Origin: Lineus longissimus
Taxonomy: Eukaryota; Nemertea; Pilidiophora; Heteronemertea; Lineidae
Reading direction: 5' to 3'
DNA length: 64,000 bases
NCBI RefSeq assembly: GCF_910592395.1
Contig: NC_088310.1
Coordinates: forward strand, 14,517,501-14,581,500
The translations under genes were made by a program, and so were the position numbers. Shown here in pieces: positions 10,959 through 22,903 of this stretch (position 1 is its first letter; each line of letters opens with the position of its first letter). A model generated the notes under the pieces. The model was not told the origin of the DNA and did no database searches. It worked only from the letters and a program-made list of their open reading frames with translations.

Positions 10959-13182
10959 TGAAACGGCCAGGGGCCATTGTGCTCACCGTATAGATATTTG
11001 ATGCTTTGGAATTCATCCAGGTTAAAAAACATTGTACATGTATAGCATATAGGTCAAACCAAAGTCGGTATGACATGTGATGTATCGTTGCTTGGAGTAA
11101 ATACCATAAACAAGTCACTAATAAATGAGATATTGCACTTTTTACCTATTTTAGTTTTGGCCTCCTGGTGGCCAAGTTGAGTACCAGCTCAGATCGAAAT
11201 TCGGTGTCCAAAGGTTACATGACACAGGGAGTCATGTGTACCAAATTTCAACTTCATAGCTTTAGTGGTTAAGAAACGTGCAATAGTTACAATCAAGCGA
11301 CCAATTGATGCCAATTGACCTCTGTAACCTTGAAAAGCAGGTCAGATTAAAAACTCATATGATATGTGCTAGGAGAACCTACCATCAAAATGTTATTGAA
11401 AAGAATCACTAATAAGCGAGAAATCACACTTTCTAGGTTTTCACTTTTGGCCCCCTGGTGGCCAAGTCGAGAATCAGACCGGACTGAAATTCAGGGTCAC
11501 AGGTCAGCTGACCAAGGGGTCCTTTGTACAAAGTCTCAAGTTCATAGCCTTAGGGATTAACAAATGTTCTACAGTTACACTCAAATGGCCAATTTACGCC
11601 ATTTGACCTCTGTGACCTTGACAAGTACGTCAAATCAAAAACCTGTGTCATATGTGATGTATCCTTGCTAAGAGTATCTACTATAAAATTTTTACCAAAA
11701 ACTAATCAGTAACTAGACATAACGCGATTCGTGTGAATCGCAATGTATGCCCCCGCTGAGTGGGCATATTTTTAATGTTTGGTAGGTTGAAGGAAATGAA
11801 TTTAAGTGCTTATACTGGTAGTAATCTGCTTACTGTATTGATGCGCATTTTAGCGCACTGCACGCGCTAATTGAGGGTGCAGTTAAATTCAATTATAAGC
11901 GCAGTTTAAGCGCAGTGTGCAAATAATTGAACAAAAATGTTCTTGATGTGCGTGTTGATTGGTGGCAGGAGAGGGGTCATTCCACCTGGAATGAACAGCA
12001 GTTGTGTGTTTTGCTCCTTAAAAGTGTCTTTCTCTTCGTCTTTCATGTGGCAGTGCGCGGTATTCAGAGTTAACATGCTAGAGTACTAGCGGGATTAAAC
12101 ATGGAAGCATGCAGCACGGGACCGTGACAGTTTGTTCACATATTCTTCCAGCATGTTATTAGAAGTGATGCAGCCTCCCTTCGATGCAGTGATGATGACG
12201 TCTCCGAAAAGTATTAGCACATGCGTTTATAATCGGGCAAAGTGAAGGCTGAAAATATACCCTAAAACAAGCGATTTTTGTTTATAAGCGCCTGTGCTAA
12301 AATGCGCATAAATACCGTATGTAGTGTGACAAGTTTTCATCAACCAGTCATGAAAGGACTGATGATGGGCATCGTAAGTTGGGTTTGAAGAGTACCTTTG
12401 GAGACAGTGGTCATGGTGAAAACTGTGTCCTTGTTGCAGTAATCAGCCATGAAAGGACTGATTATGAGCACTGTAACTGGTGTTCTGAGAGCAGCTCTGG
12501 AGGTGGTTACAGTGGAAATAAGTGTCCTTGGTGGAGTAATCAGCCTTAAAGCGGTGATTTGCATCGTAATCGGTGTTCGGAGAGCAGCTGTGGATCAAGG
12601 CAGTTGTCACAGTGGAAACGGTTTGCTTGTTACAGCTCTTGGGCATTCGTCTGCCATTGCTTTATATGGAAGAAGCCGCATTTGTGGGTTGGTGTGTTGG
12701 GCCGAGGTGGGAGTTGAGGAACATCAACCTGATTTTTTGTCAACATGTAGAGCTACGTAGCAGCTGTCTACACACCAAATTTAAAGACTATATGACGAAT
12801 AAAAGCAAAACGTGCCACTATCGGTGAAATTTTAGAGTTTGACCTCTATGACCTTGAAAAGTAGGTCAAATCAAAAACCCGTACGATATGTGATGTATCT
12901 TTCCTAGGGGTACATAACAAAAAATTTTAGCAAAAACAAATCAGTAATAAACGATCTATCGCACTTTTTAACTTTTTGGTTTTAGCCCCCTGGTGGCCAG
13001 GTGAAGAATCAGATCGGACCGAAATTCGCTGTCGGAGGTCATGTGACCTAGGTCATAATGTGTACAAAGTTTCAAGCTCATAGCACAAGCGGTTAAGAAA
13101 CGTGCCACACAGGATACGGACGACGGACGACAGACGACGACGACGACACAGGGCTATGGTATAGACTCCCCTGACGGTGAGC
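10959..13182 (+). mobile_element. Helentron-like element (family 2) nested in R copy 1
   Basis: Left end TGAAACGGCCAGGGGCC with GCTCACCGTAT; right end ctgacGGTGAGC. R copy 2 provides an empty site at about 35994-36004: the flanks here are four and three A's and the empty site has seven, so insertion was into an A-run with no target duplication. Monomers with CTCF-like cores at about 11158, 11450 and 12986, and half-site clusters at about 11321, 11610 and 12845. A ~1 kb unrelated segment (about 11713-12770), beginning with the stem GCGATTC-GTGT-GAATCGC, interrupts the monomer array. A GACGAC tract precedes the right end. Confidence 0.75.
12347..12650. repeat. Minisatellite, ~99 bp unit, three copies
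   Basis: Three diverged units begin near 12347, 12446 and 12545 (shared words: tgaaaggactgat, 'gagagcagct', 'cagtggaaa'). The period is about 99 bp, a multiple of three, but the frames on both strands are broken and no protein family is recognisable. Confidence 0.5.
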
Positions 13183-13424
13183 AAACAACCATCAAAATAA
13201 GATAAGACTGTCCACTCACAGATAACCCTGTCGACATTTATCATTGACATTCCCGTTACAAAACAATGAGTAGTCTGTGCTGATACGCGAAACCGTGAGA
13301 GGATATAGAACCCTGTATGGCTCCCTGTTCTTGTTGGTAGTACAGTAAAACATAAAAATATCAAAACTTGTAAACTAATGAACTTGAGGGGGGAGATAAA
13401 ATTGGCCTGAATCATAATTTTTAG

Positions 13425-13507
13425 ATTTCAAAGTCATTCTCCTGTAGATGTTTGTATTTTAGTTGTTATATCTTAATATAACAACTACAGGAGAATGACT
13501 TTGAAAT
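13425..13507. repeat. Near-perfect palindrome, 23 bp arms
   Basis: Arms 13425-13447 and 13485-13507 are exact inverse complements; the loop is itself partly palindromic (gttgttatat / atataacaac). R copies 2 and 3 have at most a single arm at this place, so the inverted duplication is specific to copy 1. Confidence 0.7.
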
Positions 13508-14475
13508 GTATTAACATGTTAATATGTGTAATATTAAAATTAATATTAATATCAATATAAATATAAATATTAATATTAAATATTAAAATGTGTAATAGAT
13601 AATTGTGAAGTATTACAATTATTTCATTCTGATGATTTGGAAGAATTTTCTGCAACTCCGTTTTGTGCATGAAATAAACATGGCTTTCATGTGTGTTTTG
13701 ATCTTCCACTTCGACTCAATGACTGAGCAAATTTAATGTGACAGAAGGCCAAATACGGTAACACTTCCTATGTAAACAAGCTATGGGAGTCATTCTATAG
13801 TATGACTTTTCAAAAAACAGTTGTCATGGCCAATTGTACCAAGCAAATCAAGAGAAAAATAAAGAGAAAACTCACCCTGGTTTTCTGTCAAAACGTCTAC
13901 CGTCCGTAGGTGAACTGAGCGCATGAATCTGGGTTTTTCTACGTGTCTTTTATCAGCAATTTCAATAACAATTAGACAAAATAACCCCACAAAACGGCCA
14001 GTTCCAACGGCATGTTGACATTGAGAATCAAAATATAGGGAAATACCACTTTCTAACTGCTCGTTATGACAAATTTAGATTGGAACTATGTTTTGAAATG
14101 AACGTACACACTCTATAAACAATCGCAAAACGGCCATCACATTATCAGCCTCGGCTGCAATGCCTTAGGGCAATGCCTTATGTATAGCGCGTTCAGTACA
14201 TTACAGAGACAGGAAGGATCGAGGCCTTTTTGCCAGTTTGACCAGATGACAATTTACAGCTTAACATCTGCCAATTACTGCCAATTACGGGCGTTTAGTC
14301 TTTCTGGAGTGAATAGCTTTAATCATATCGAAACAAGAGTTCAAAATATTGGTATCCTGGCACATTTCCTGGCCCAGCTACAGCAAATTCTGAAGGAAAT
14401 GCAACTATTTTGCTGGAACTGCTTTACGCCAGCTCCAGTACAAACCATAAGCTACAATGCAAAGCCAGCGTAGCT

Positions 14476-15190
14476 AAAAAAATTGTCTTCTAGGCCCTGC
14501 CAGTGGCGATTTTTGATCACATGACTTTAGTTGGGATAAAAAATGAAAACAATTTCTTGTTAGCAACCCTCATTTGTTATCTATCATGCCCTTTTGGTTT
14601 TATGAAATTCTATGCTATAGTTTTTGAGATATACCTGTTTGAAAAGTTGGCCTATTTTGGCTAAAAAGTGCTTCATCCAGAAGCTAGGGTAAGCCCCAGT
14701 CTGAAAAGGGTTAAGAGGAGAAAGTGCAGTTTTCCAATATCTGAAAGAAATTGAAAATCAGAAAAAATGGCCCGTATATTGTCGAAAAGTTCAATTCTGA
14801 AAGTAGAATGCTTATTACAGTGTAAAATGAAGAGTATTTCGAACTCAATGACATTTTCATTGCTGGAGATGCATAATCAATTTTTCCTCATATCACCCTG
14901 GTGGCGACCAACTTCTATTTCTTAAATTATTGGCACTGGTTTTCTGCATTTTCATAAAAATGTCCGTGTTGGGAATTTTTTATTACTGAAATATAATCTT
15001 TAAAGATAAAAGTCATCTTTTTATTAGAGAATATATTCATTGGACCACCAGATATATTACTGGCGACGAGAAATTTCAGACTGCCAGAAAGTTATAAAGC
15101 TCTAATAAAGTCCCATTTTGAGCATATTTATAGTTCTTTTCAGCGCCCCCATGTTTAGCCCGGGTATCATGATTTTTCAAGAAAATTATA
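14476..15190. other. Intronic DNA, no gene seen
   Basis: AT-rich sequence between R copy 1 and the family B element; no coding signal or repeat match within the window. Confidence 0.45.
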
Positions 15191-16638
15191 AGCCCCCTTC
15201 TTAGGAGGGGCTCTTAAGATACACGCGTGTGCGAGAGTATAATGGCGAGAAATGACGAGAGTAACTTGCATAGGCTACAAACAATTTTTTTTGGTTTTTC
15301 AAAATGGCGCTGAATTAATAAATCAGACCAGTTGTAACAGGTTAAAGAACATCTGATTAACTGACTTAAAACTGAATAACTCCCTAAAATATTAATTCAA
15401 ATCTTCATGGGAATTCGCTACATATGCTTAATAAATTGGCCAACTATATTTATATTTTTATTAGGGAAATATTCCGTCCTAAATAATGACAGAAAAGGGT
15501 GGTTTATTTCAATTTTGTGTCGACATGGTCACGTGACATAAACAAAACAATCGAACGCACACGTCCAAAAAAGGCACTTTCAGAAAAACAATAAACGTTT
15601 TTCCTGCTTAGAACCACACTGATGACGAAGTTATATTGGTCTACTGCCCAAATCTGAAATATCAAAATGAATTACAAACTAGAACTAGCTCTATTTAGCT
15701 AGAGTTGCGTGAAAAATTCGGGTGAGCGACATTCTGCACCCTAGCGGCCAATAATTAAACAACTTTCAGCTGTCTGCTCCGGTCTCGTTAGGAAGTTTTT
15801 CCCAAATGTACGCAATGATGACGTGCCCCATTAACAGAAGGTAATATCTATTTTAAAATACGCTTCCAGAGTGAATGCATGAGGACAACCCATTTGTGTC
15901 GTATATCACTGGAAATGCCCGATTCTCTTGATTCTTCAGGATGTTAAATCGGGCATTTTATTTCTTTTAATAAATCATAAGCGTCGCATTTGCACCTAGC
16001 TCTGTTCACCATCCCAAATGGCAATATTGCCAATTGGGCGGGACAATCACGAAAACCCCCAAATATTATACATTTCTTTCTGAATAATTCTTACAGTGCC
16101 CATTCCCCTATGAAAGACAGTTGCTTACGCTACACAACAATCAAAAAAAAATCGAGGGGCCAACTATTGAACTTTTGAGATATGTTGAATTTTGAACAAA
16201 TCAGCGAAAACTGGCACTAGACGGCTTTTCAAAACGGGGCCAGTGCACATCCCAAGTTCAGTGTACACATATGTCGGCAACAACAGTAAATGCGTAGTTT
16301 CTTGCTAGCCACCTATATATTGAGTAGGGCTCTAGGTTTCAGAAACTCCAACAAAACATGTCTTTACCAAAACAACTGCTAAATCAACACTGACGTACTG
16401 TGAGGACCGAGAAATCAATGATTACAGGAACTACGGTTAGGGCTTGGCCGCGCATGAATAAGGAAAATCACAATGTATTACCTTACCAAAACAAAAATGT
16501 GTCAGAAGGAACTATGAATGGTCCCAACATGGGGGGTTTGCGGGGGTTTCCCCTCCATTGTACGTTACGCTATCGTAGGGGGTTCGGGGTCCTCCCCCGA
16601 CCTAAAGGGGGGCTCACTAAGTCCTTGACTTTACATAT
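15191..16638 (-). mobile_element. TA-flanked hairpin-ended element (family B), copy 1
   Basis: Reverse orientation. The left border AGCCCCCTTCTTAGGAGGGGCT is a terminal stem-loop after TA (15189-15190); the right border reads ...aagtccttgactttacatat before TA (16639-16640). Read from its other end it starts ATATGTAAAG, like family A, then has the stem AAGTC-AAG-GACTT and AGCCCCCC, the inverted partner of the terminal GGGGGGCT. Copy 2 at 18887-19713 shares both ends and is shorter. G/C-rich blocks at about 16530-16615. No transposase. Confidence 0.65.
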
Positions 16639-16829
16639 TACTGGCCTCAAATATACCTCAAAGTATATCTCAAAGGAACAGTATTTCTAATCAAGGTTGA
16701 TAGACGTAATTTCTTTTCCTGTAGTGTTATCAGTGGCAAATTTCCAAGGAATTTCAGATCAATTCTCACTTGTTATCAATCTGAAGTTGCCGATGCAATC
16801 TTGCATCCCTTTGAGGATTTAACACATAC

Positions 16830-16935
16830 CTGCATACACTTGAGCAAATCCAATAAGACACTGAATCCATCCATGAAGTTCCTCCTGAGACTATCATTCC
16901 ATTCTTCTGGGGTAGGCTTACAGGTAAGTGCATAT
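16830..16935 (-). CDS. UBR1/UBR2: UBR1/UBR2-type E3 ubiquitin ligase, exon d
   Basis: UBR1/UBR2 proteins are N-recognins: they bind destabilising N-terminal residues and ubiquitylate the substrate with a RAD6-type E2. This 106 bp exon is flanked by ttatttcag and GTATGT. It adds one base to the previous exon's two and then gives 35 codons, including KPTPEEWNDSLRR and GFSVLLDLLKCMQ. The vertebrate proteins have KPTEW...LR...FLEGF...LLKCMQG at the corresponding place, in the helical region after the UBR and N-domain and before the RING. It ends in phase 0. The following exon (G-M-D...GQHIE-like) is not in the window, so that intron exceeds 16.8 kb. Confidence 0.85.
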
Positions 16936-17314
16936 CTGAAATAAGTAACAAAAAAAAGGGTACAGTGAAAATTATTTGACACATTGAATTACAAAGGCAC
17001 AGTCCCAAAAATAAGGATTCTGATTAATACAGTTGACAGGTTAAAGTCAAATACAGTAGGATGTATGCCACAGCACATGTAAATCAAGGTATCTTTCATG
17101 AACAAACTGGCATTCACCATTAGGCCAAATTTTGTTTATTTGTTGGATTACCAATCCACTGGGGGTCTTTTTCTAGAAAGTGGAAAAAAAGTCCGGACAA
17201 TTGTTTTTGTCACACTTTCATTTTCTCCCTAACCATAAAATAGAGAGAAATAGAGAGAAAAAAATTTCCGACAACCAATTTCAACGAATTTTTTTTGTGA
17301 TCCATCAGACTAAC

Positions 17315-18025
17315 AAGAGGCCCAAGGGCCTGGCGCTCAGCTGAAATGGATAGGTAAAGGCAAGGGCCAAGTGTGTGTCATGAGGCAACATGAAGCTATA
17401 TTAACGTCTAGCACGCAGAAGTGCTGGTGCGAAAGACCTTCTTGCTATATCAGTGCATGCTGAAGTACTGAGTTGACGTCACCCTGCTATTATGACGTAA
17501 AGTCATTTCTATTGCCGTTGCAGTAGTGGGGGTGTGTGATGACGTCAAGGAGTTGTGTGGTGACATCAAAGAGTGGAGTCCTTGTCTTCATGCAGCGTAG
17601 GTGGAACTAATAACATGCACATGGACACAAGGTACATAATTATTACAGTGTATTTTGTGAGGTGGGGCCAGGTGCTTTACAATGGTCAAATGAACCGACT
17701 GTTGTCTGAACATTGATGAAGTGGATGCAGCCAAATGTTTGGGACGGTCTTTTTTGTATGTGAAGAAAAGAAGATAAAGAGTTGGTTAACAAAATGAACT
17801 TTATTGGTGCGGCAGATATTTGATGCCTTTCGGCAGATATTTGAAGCGCCTTGCGGCAGATATTTGTTGCCTTGCGGTAGATATTTGATAACGCTCTCCG
17901 GGAATGGAAAGCAGTAAAACGAGTAAGCACACCTTACTCTGAATGTCGGAATAGCAAGTGCTTTCCTGGACTTGAAATGTGCCAACGACTCCTCTTGCAA
18001 TAACCAACAACAGTTAATCTGTAAA
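17315..18025 (+). repeat. Helentron-like element (family 3), 5' portion
   Basis: Begins with the stem-loop GGCCC-AA-GGGCC, then GCGCTCAGCTGA, the same as the element at 40123-42175. The matching 3' terminus may be at 21125, which would make the family 1 copy at 18026 a nested insertion; that is an inference. Contains a cluster of CRE/ATF-like sites (17472-17570) and a minisatellite (17811-17890). No gene. Confidence 0.5.
17811..17890. repeat. Minisatellite, 21-24 bp unit
   Basis: Four units of the type GGCAGATATTTG plus 9-12 variable bases, starting at about 17811, 17831, 17854 and 17875. Confidence 0.6.
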
Positions 18026-18886
18026 TGAAATGGCCAGGGCCATTGTGCTCACCTCATGTGGAGGAAAGATGGATAAAGAGCATGGTATTGTGTCATGTAG
18101 TGTTAGGTTTGATGTAGGTCCAAGCAATTACAATTTCCCCAAAATGGCCAATTTACAGTACATTCGACCTCGTGACCTTGAAAAGCAGGTCAAATCAAAG
18201 AAGACCCGGGTGACACATTGAATGGTTGTTAGAATTAGATGTACCTATGATATAAAATTGGTGCCAATCGGGCAAGTCATAACTAGGAATAATGGCATTT
18301 TGAAGAATTTAGGATTTGGCCCCCTCCCTGGAGGCCAAACGGCAAATCAGATCGCACCAAACTTCGGTACCTGAGATCACCTGACCAAGGGGTACATGTG
18401 TACTTAATTTGTGATCAATAGTCATTGCAGTTAAGAAACGTGCCATAGTTACGGCCTGACGGCGAATTTACGCCATTTGACCTTTGTGACCTTGACAAGT
18501 AGGTCAAATTAAAAACCTGTGTGACATATACTGTATGGTGGTTAGATGTACCCATGATATCAAATTGGTGGCAATCGGGCAAGAAGTTAAGGAATAATCA
18601 CATTTTTAAGGTTTTTGGATTTTGCCCCCTGGTGGTCAAGTGGTGAATCATATTGGACCAAACTTCGGTCCCTGAGATCACCTGACTAAGGGGTAAATGT
18701 GTACCAAATTTGGTATCAATAGTCATTGCAGTTTAGAAACGTGCCATCGTTACATCCTAACGGCCAATTTACACCATTTGACCTCTGTGACCTTGAAAAG
18801 GAGGTCAAATCAAAAACGCGGAGGATATATGATGCACCTTTGCTAGAAGTACCTACCATATTTTTTTCAAAATTTCCCGACTACTA

Positions 18887-19713
18887 ATATGTAAAGTCAA
18901 GGACTTCGTGAGCCCCCCTTTAGGTCGGGGGAGCACCCCCGAACCCCCCCTACGATAGCGTAACGTTTTTATCCAGTACAATGGAGGGGAAACCCCCCCA
19001 AACCCCCCATGTTGGGACCATCCATAGTTCCTTCCGACACATTTTTGTTTTGGTAATGTAATACATTGTGATTGTCCTTATTCACGGGAATCGGGCGTTT
19101 CCAGTGATATACGACACAAATGGGTTGTCCTCATGCATTCACTTTGGAAACGCATTTTAAAATAGATGTTACGTCATCATCGCGTACATTTGGGAAAAAC
19201 TCCCTAACGTGACCGGAGCAGACGGCTGAAAGTAGTTTATTTATTGGCCGCTAGGGTGCAGTATGTCGCTCACCCGAATTTTTCACGCAACTTTTGCGTA
19301 ATAGAGCTAGTTCTAGTTTGTGATTCATTTTGATACTTCAGATTTGGGCAGAAGACCAATATAACTTAGTCGTGAAATAAACCACCCTTTTCTGTCATTA
19401 TTTAGGACGGATATTTCTCTGATAAAAATATTAATATAATTGGCCAATTTCTTAGGCATATGATGTAGCGAATTCCCATGAAGATTTAAATTAATTTAAA
19501 TTTAATTTAAATTAATTTCAACCAATGGGATAGCAACCACCACCGGAAGATCGCGGAGAAATCGGTAAACTCAACCGAGTTAATTCAGAAAAATACCAAA
19601 AAAAATTGTTTGTAGGATATACAATAGTTACTCTCTTTATTTCTCATCATTCATTTACATTATGTACTCCCGCACACACGTGTATCTTAAGAGCCCCTCC
19701 TAAGAGGGGGGCT
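18887..19713 (+). mobile_element. TA-flanked hairpin-ended element (family B), copy 2
   Basis: The host sequence is known exactly from copy 1 of the surrounding repeat (ctactattaaggg at about 2371): here it is ctacTA-element-TAttaaggg, so the element is bounded by a duplicated TA (or carries one TA itself). Ends: ATATGTAAAGTCAAGGACTT and AGCCCCTC-CTAA-GAGGGGGGCT. 827 bp. The interior matches 15191-16638 in reverse with a large deletion. Confidence 0.8.
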
Positions 19714-19884
19714 TATTAAGGGAGATATTGCATATTTTCACTTTTAACGTTTGGCCCCCTGGTGGCCAAACCATGAAACGAATCGGACCGAAACTTGGTC
19801 TCCAAGGTGTCATTGCATAAGGGTACATGTGTACCAAGTTTCAACTCAATAGCTCTAACAGTTACGAAACGTGCCCTGCTAACG

Positions 19885-20058
19885 GATGACGGACGACGGA
19901 CGACGGACGGACGGACGACGGACAAACGACGGACGGACGGACGATCGGACGACGGACGACGGACGGACGGACGACGGACGGACGGACGGACGACGGACGG
20001 ACGGACGACGGACGGACGGACAACGGACGGACGGATGACGACGGACGACGACAGATGA
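19885..20058. repeat. GACG/GGAC microsatellite
   Basis: About 175 bp of GACGGAC-type repeats. Much longer than in the sister copies at 2540-2585 and 58748-58820, so it is an unstable tract. Confidence 0.85.
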
Positions 20059-20626
20059 CGTTTTAGGCAGATTAATCAATTATTACATGCATGCATTATA
20101 TATCACCGAAATGATAATTGCGTAGGCTATTTGAAACAAAGTTCAGATATTATTTTTGATCTTTGAATTGAATTTAGGCGGTGATTTTTGACACCCGGTC
20201 GACATATCAGGACTTTCAAAATTCACGCGAGATCGCTTGCATCATCGGCACGTTTGAAAACCGAATTTCACAAATTCCACAAATATTTATCACATACCAT
20301 ATGTATCACCACAAAGGTAACTCTCTAGACTTTTTGAAACCAAGTTCAGATACTTATTTTCACAAAAATTCGAAGCTATGCAAGCGATTTTTCAGTGGTA
20401 GAGATCGACGGAAACAAATTTCTCGCTCTAAAATGACATGAGACGAGCACCAACTTTCGCTAATTTGTGCACAAAATTTCCGGAATATTATAAAAAACTA
20501 CTGATAAATCTGAATTATATAGACTCTTTTCAGTACCTAAACAAATTTCAGGTATATGGTCATGTTGATTAAAAGAGTATCAACCGATTGAACATGAGAA
20601 AGTTCAATCACCTTCATTGAAGCAGC
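20059..20626. other. Non-coding DNA, no gene seen
   Basis: AT-rich; short frames on both strands show no family resemblance. It may be the interior of the family 3 element. Confidence 0.4.
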
Positions 20627-21125
20627 GACTACCGCCATTATTAATTGGTGGCATCTCTTCTATCGATCGGCCAATCAGCGGCACTGCTTGCAAAAAAGTT
20701 GAGCCACCGCCAAATTTGAAATCGCCAAAATTCAGTCAATGTGCCTGCAGCGCCAACTGGCGGTGAAAAACTATATTAATTCCATTAAAAGTAAAAAATG
20801 AAAAAATATTTAAAAATATTCAGCCACATTTGAAAACAATATTTGCTCTGTGGACCGAGGTAAAAAGGGAAAGAAATCTAAACGCGAAATGACCTCATTC
20901 TCTTAATACAGGTCGGATCGCGCTGATTTTTCGTTTTTTGAGTTCACCTTGGGCAACTCCTAATTTAGCACCGTCAACGAAGTGGCTAGGCCTTCCCGGT
21001 CAGAGATGGCCAATTTTGTCCACAGATGGGTCCCCAGATGGATGGATGGATGGATGGACGGATTGCAGGACGGACACCATTTGAACAGCTATTCTACTAG
21101 CTCCGCTGACTTTGTCAGCTGAGCT
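20627..21125 (+). repeat. Helentron-like element (family 3b), 3' portion, second copy
   Basis: Aligned with 1-481. Includes a GGAT microsatellite (about 21036-21062) and ends in GCTGAC-TTT-GTCAGC-TGAGCT before an A-run. Confidence 0.65.
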
Positions 21126-22888
21126 AAAAATGGATAAAAATAAGTATGTTTTTATTTTATTTCCCCGCCCTGCATAGATTTTTAGTCTGATATAAATTTT
21201 GTTTATTTCAGCCCCGAATAAGTTTTGAGATTAAAGAACCAGAGGCCTGGCGGCCTGAATAGCGACGCTGGCGGAATTAAATAGCAAGGAATGAGATGAA
21301 TGACAAGAAAATGAAGCAAGTAGTATATGCAAGTACCAGAATGTGGGTTTATGGTAGATAGGGAGATGTGGACAGACTAGATGAAATCAAGCTTAGACGA
21401 ATGGGGCCAAATTCATGAAGGGCGTTCAGCTTAAAACAACATTTAACTACTGAATAGACAGATTCATTCAGGTCCTTCATGTAAATCTTCACAGAATAAG
21501 AATAGGCCCTGTAACTAATCAGGGAGAAATTACACACGTCTAACCCTTACACCCCTTTTATGAATTTGGCCCCTAGAATGGATGACAGTTGTGAAGGTTT
21601 TATTTGAACTGGAGTGAATGAAGTAGTTGAAGGGTTCTTTTGTCACATCAGCTCTTCAATACCTTCAGTGCCTTTGCTCCAACTGTGTTTAAGCAGGCAG
21701 CGCAGCACTGCTCTGTCGATACCTTTAGTTTGATACCATTAACGCGACTGCCTTCCTTTAACGGTGTTCAAATTGTTTAGTGAGACATAAAAGTATATCA
21801 GGGTAAACCTACTTTTAAACACTTTTAGTTTGATATCAAACACGGATGACACCTTTCGCTTTAACCGTCTCCAAGTAGGTCAGTTGGTAATGAAAATGGG
21901 TTAGCACAACCCAATGTTCTTTATCTTTAGTTCGATACCAAACACAACTACTTTAGCTATAACAGTCTTAAAGTAGGCCAGAAGGTCATAAAAGTAGGTG
22001 CAAATCTCTCCTTCATTACCTTGAATTTAGATTAGTTCTTGTGACACTGCCCTATTCCCTTCCATAGGGGTACAATGCAGTCTCTAGATTGTGACATGAG
22101 GCATGATGCCATCTCTTGCATCACCCGCTTTTCTTATATCAATCAGGCTACAACGAAGTCTTACTTGATTGTGACATCAGGCAAGAAAACATCTCATACA
22201 TCCAATCTTCTCTTGATCAGGTTACAATGTGGTCACTTACTTGATTGTGACATCACCCTCATGTCTCATATCATTCAGGCGACAACGCGGTCTCTTACTT
22301 GATTGTGACATGAGGCATGATGACGTCTCTTACATCGCCATACCCCTTGCCTGACCTCTTCTGAAAAGGTACTTGACTTTCAGTTGCAAGTTGCGGGAAA
22401 TTTTCATGTAGAAATAATTTGGTTTCTTGGTATCAAATGATCAGACACAGTGCTGTCTTTACACTGGCAGATAAACTAAACATAAAGGACTCTAATTGCG
22501 CCGTGGATAATTTGTTTTCTGAGGCATTACCTACTCTCTCGACCCAGGGTCGAGCACGACAGTAAAGGGGTAGGAATTTTAACTTGACCTAAGGTCGAGC
22601 ATGACACTAGTATAAGGGTTAAAGGTTCCATGTTCAAGAGTTTAGGTTTAATAGGGAACATTTATTTTTTTAATATTATAATAAATAACAATTCAGAGAT
22701 GCCTATTCAATTTCAAGGCTTCTTTATTCAATCAACTTGTATGATACAGTAAAAAAAGACCAAAACGTGAAGGATAAATCAGCTAAGATACAGCGTCTTC
22801 TTTCCCGATCATCTCATGGCCGACTGGTTGATAGGTTTCGTGTCACCAGTTCCACAGCATGCACAGCAACACCACTTTGCCTGTAGAG

Positions 22889-22903
22889 ACCACCGGAATG
22901 ACT
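22889..22903. repeat. LINE target-site duplication, left copy
   Basis: ACCACCGGAATGACT, repeated exactly at 35926-35940. Uninterrupted versions of the site occur in R copies 1 (about 10888) and 3 (about 44240). Confidence 0.9.

Larger units (their letters stand above)
8483..14475 (+). mobile_element. Large Helentron-like element R, copy 1 (interrupted)
   Basis: The left end has the stem-loop AGGCC-TGGC-GTCC (intact AGGCC-TGGC-GGCCT in copy 2), then AGCTACGC; the right end is GCCAGCGTAGCT followed by an A-run, the inverted partner of AGCGACGCTGGC in copy 2. Without its insertions (8560-9221 and 10959-13182) it is about 3.1 kb. Copies 2 (21241-37339) and 3 (43758-48992) align along most of the length but carry different insertions, so the boundaries of each insertion can be read by comparison. 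It contains an exon-like minus-strand segment at 10771-10924. No replicase gene. Confidence 0.65.
18026..20058 (+). mobile_element. Helentron-like monomer-array element (family 1), copy 2, 3' end missing
   Basis: Near-identical to 1514-2628 from the left stem-loop through three monomers. It is interrupted by the family B element (18887-19713), and the terminal GGTGAGCT stem is absent: the microsatellite expands (about 19885-20058) and then unrelated sequence follows. The high similarity to copy 1 suggests fairly recent spread. Confidence 0.75.

Noticed and set aside
15191-16638. Family B as an ordinary Tc1/mariner MITE because of the TA borders
   Set aside because: No symmetric terminal inverted repeats: one end is a self-complementary hairpin and its partner repeat lies internally at the other end. 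The TA duplication alone is not decisive, so the class is left open.
19879-20079. Arg/Ser/Pro-rich open frames over the GACG microsatellite
   Set aside because: Pure products of the tandem repeat.
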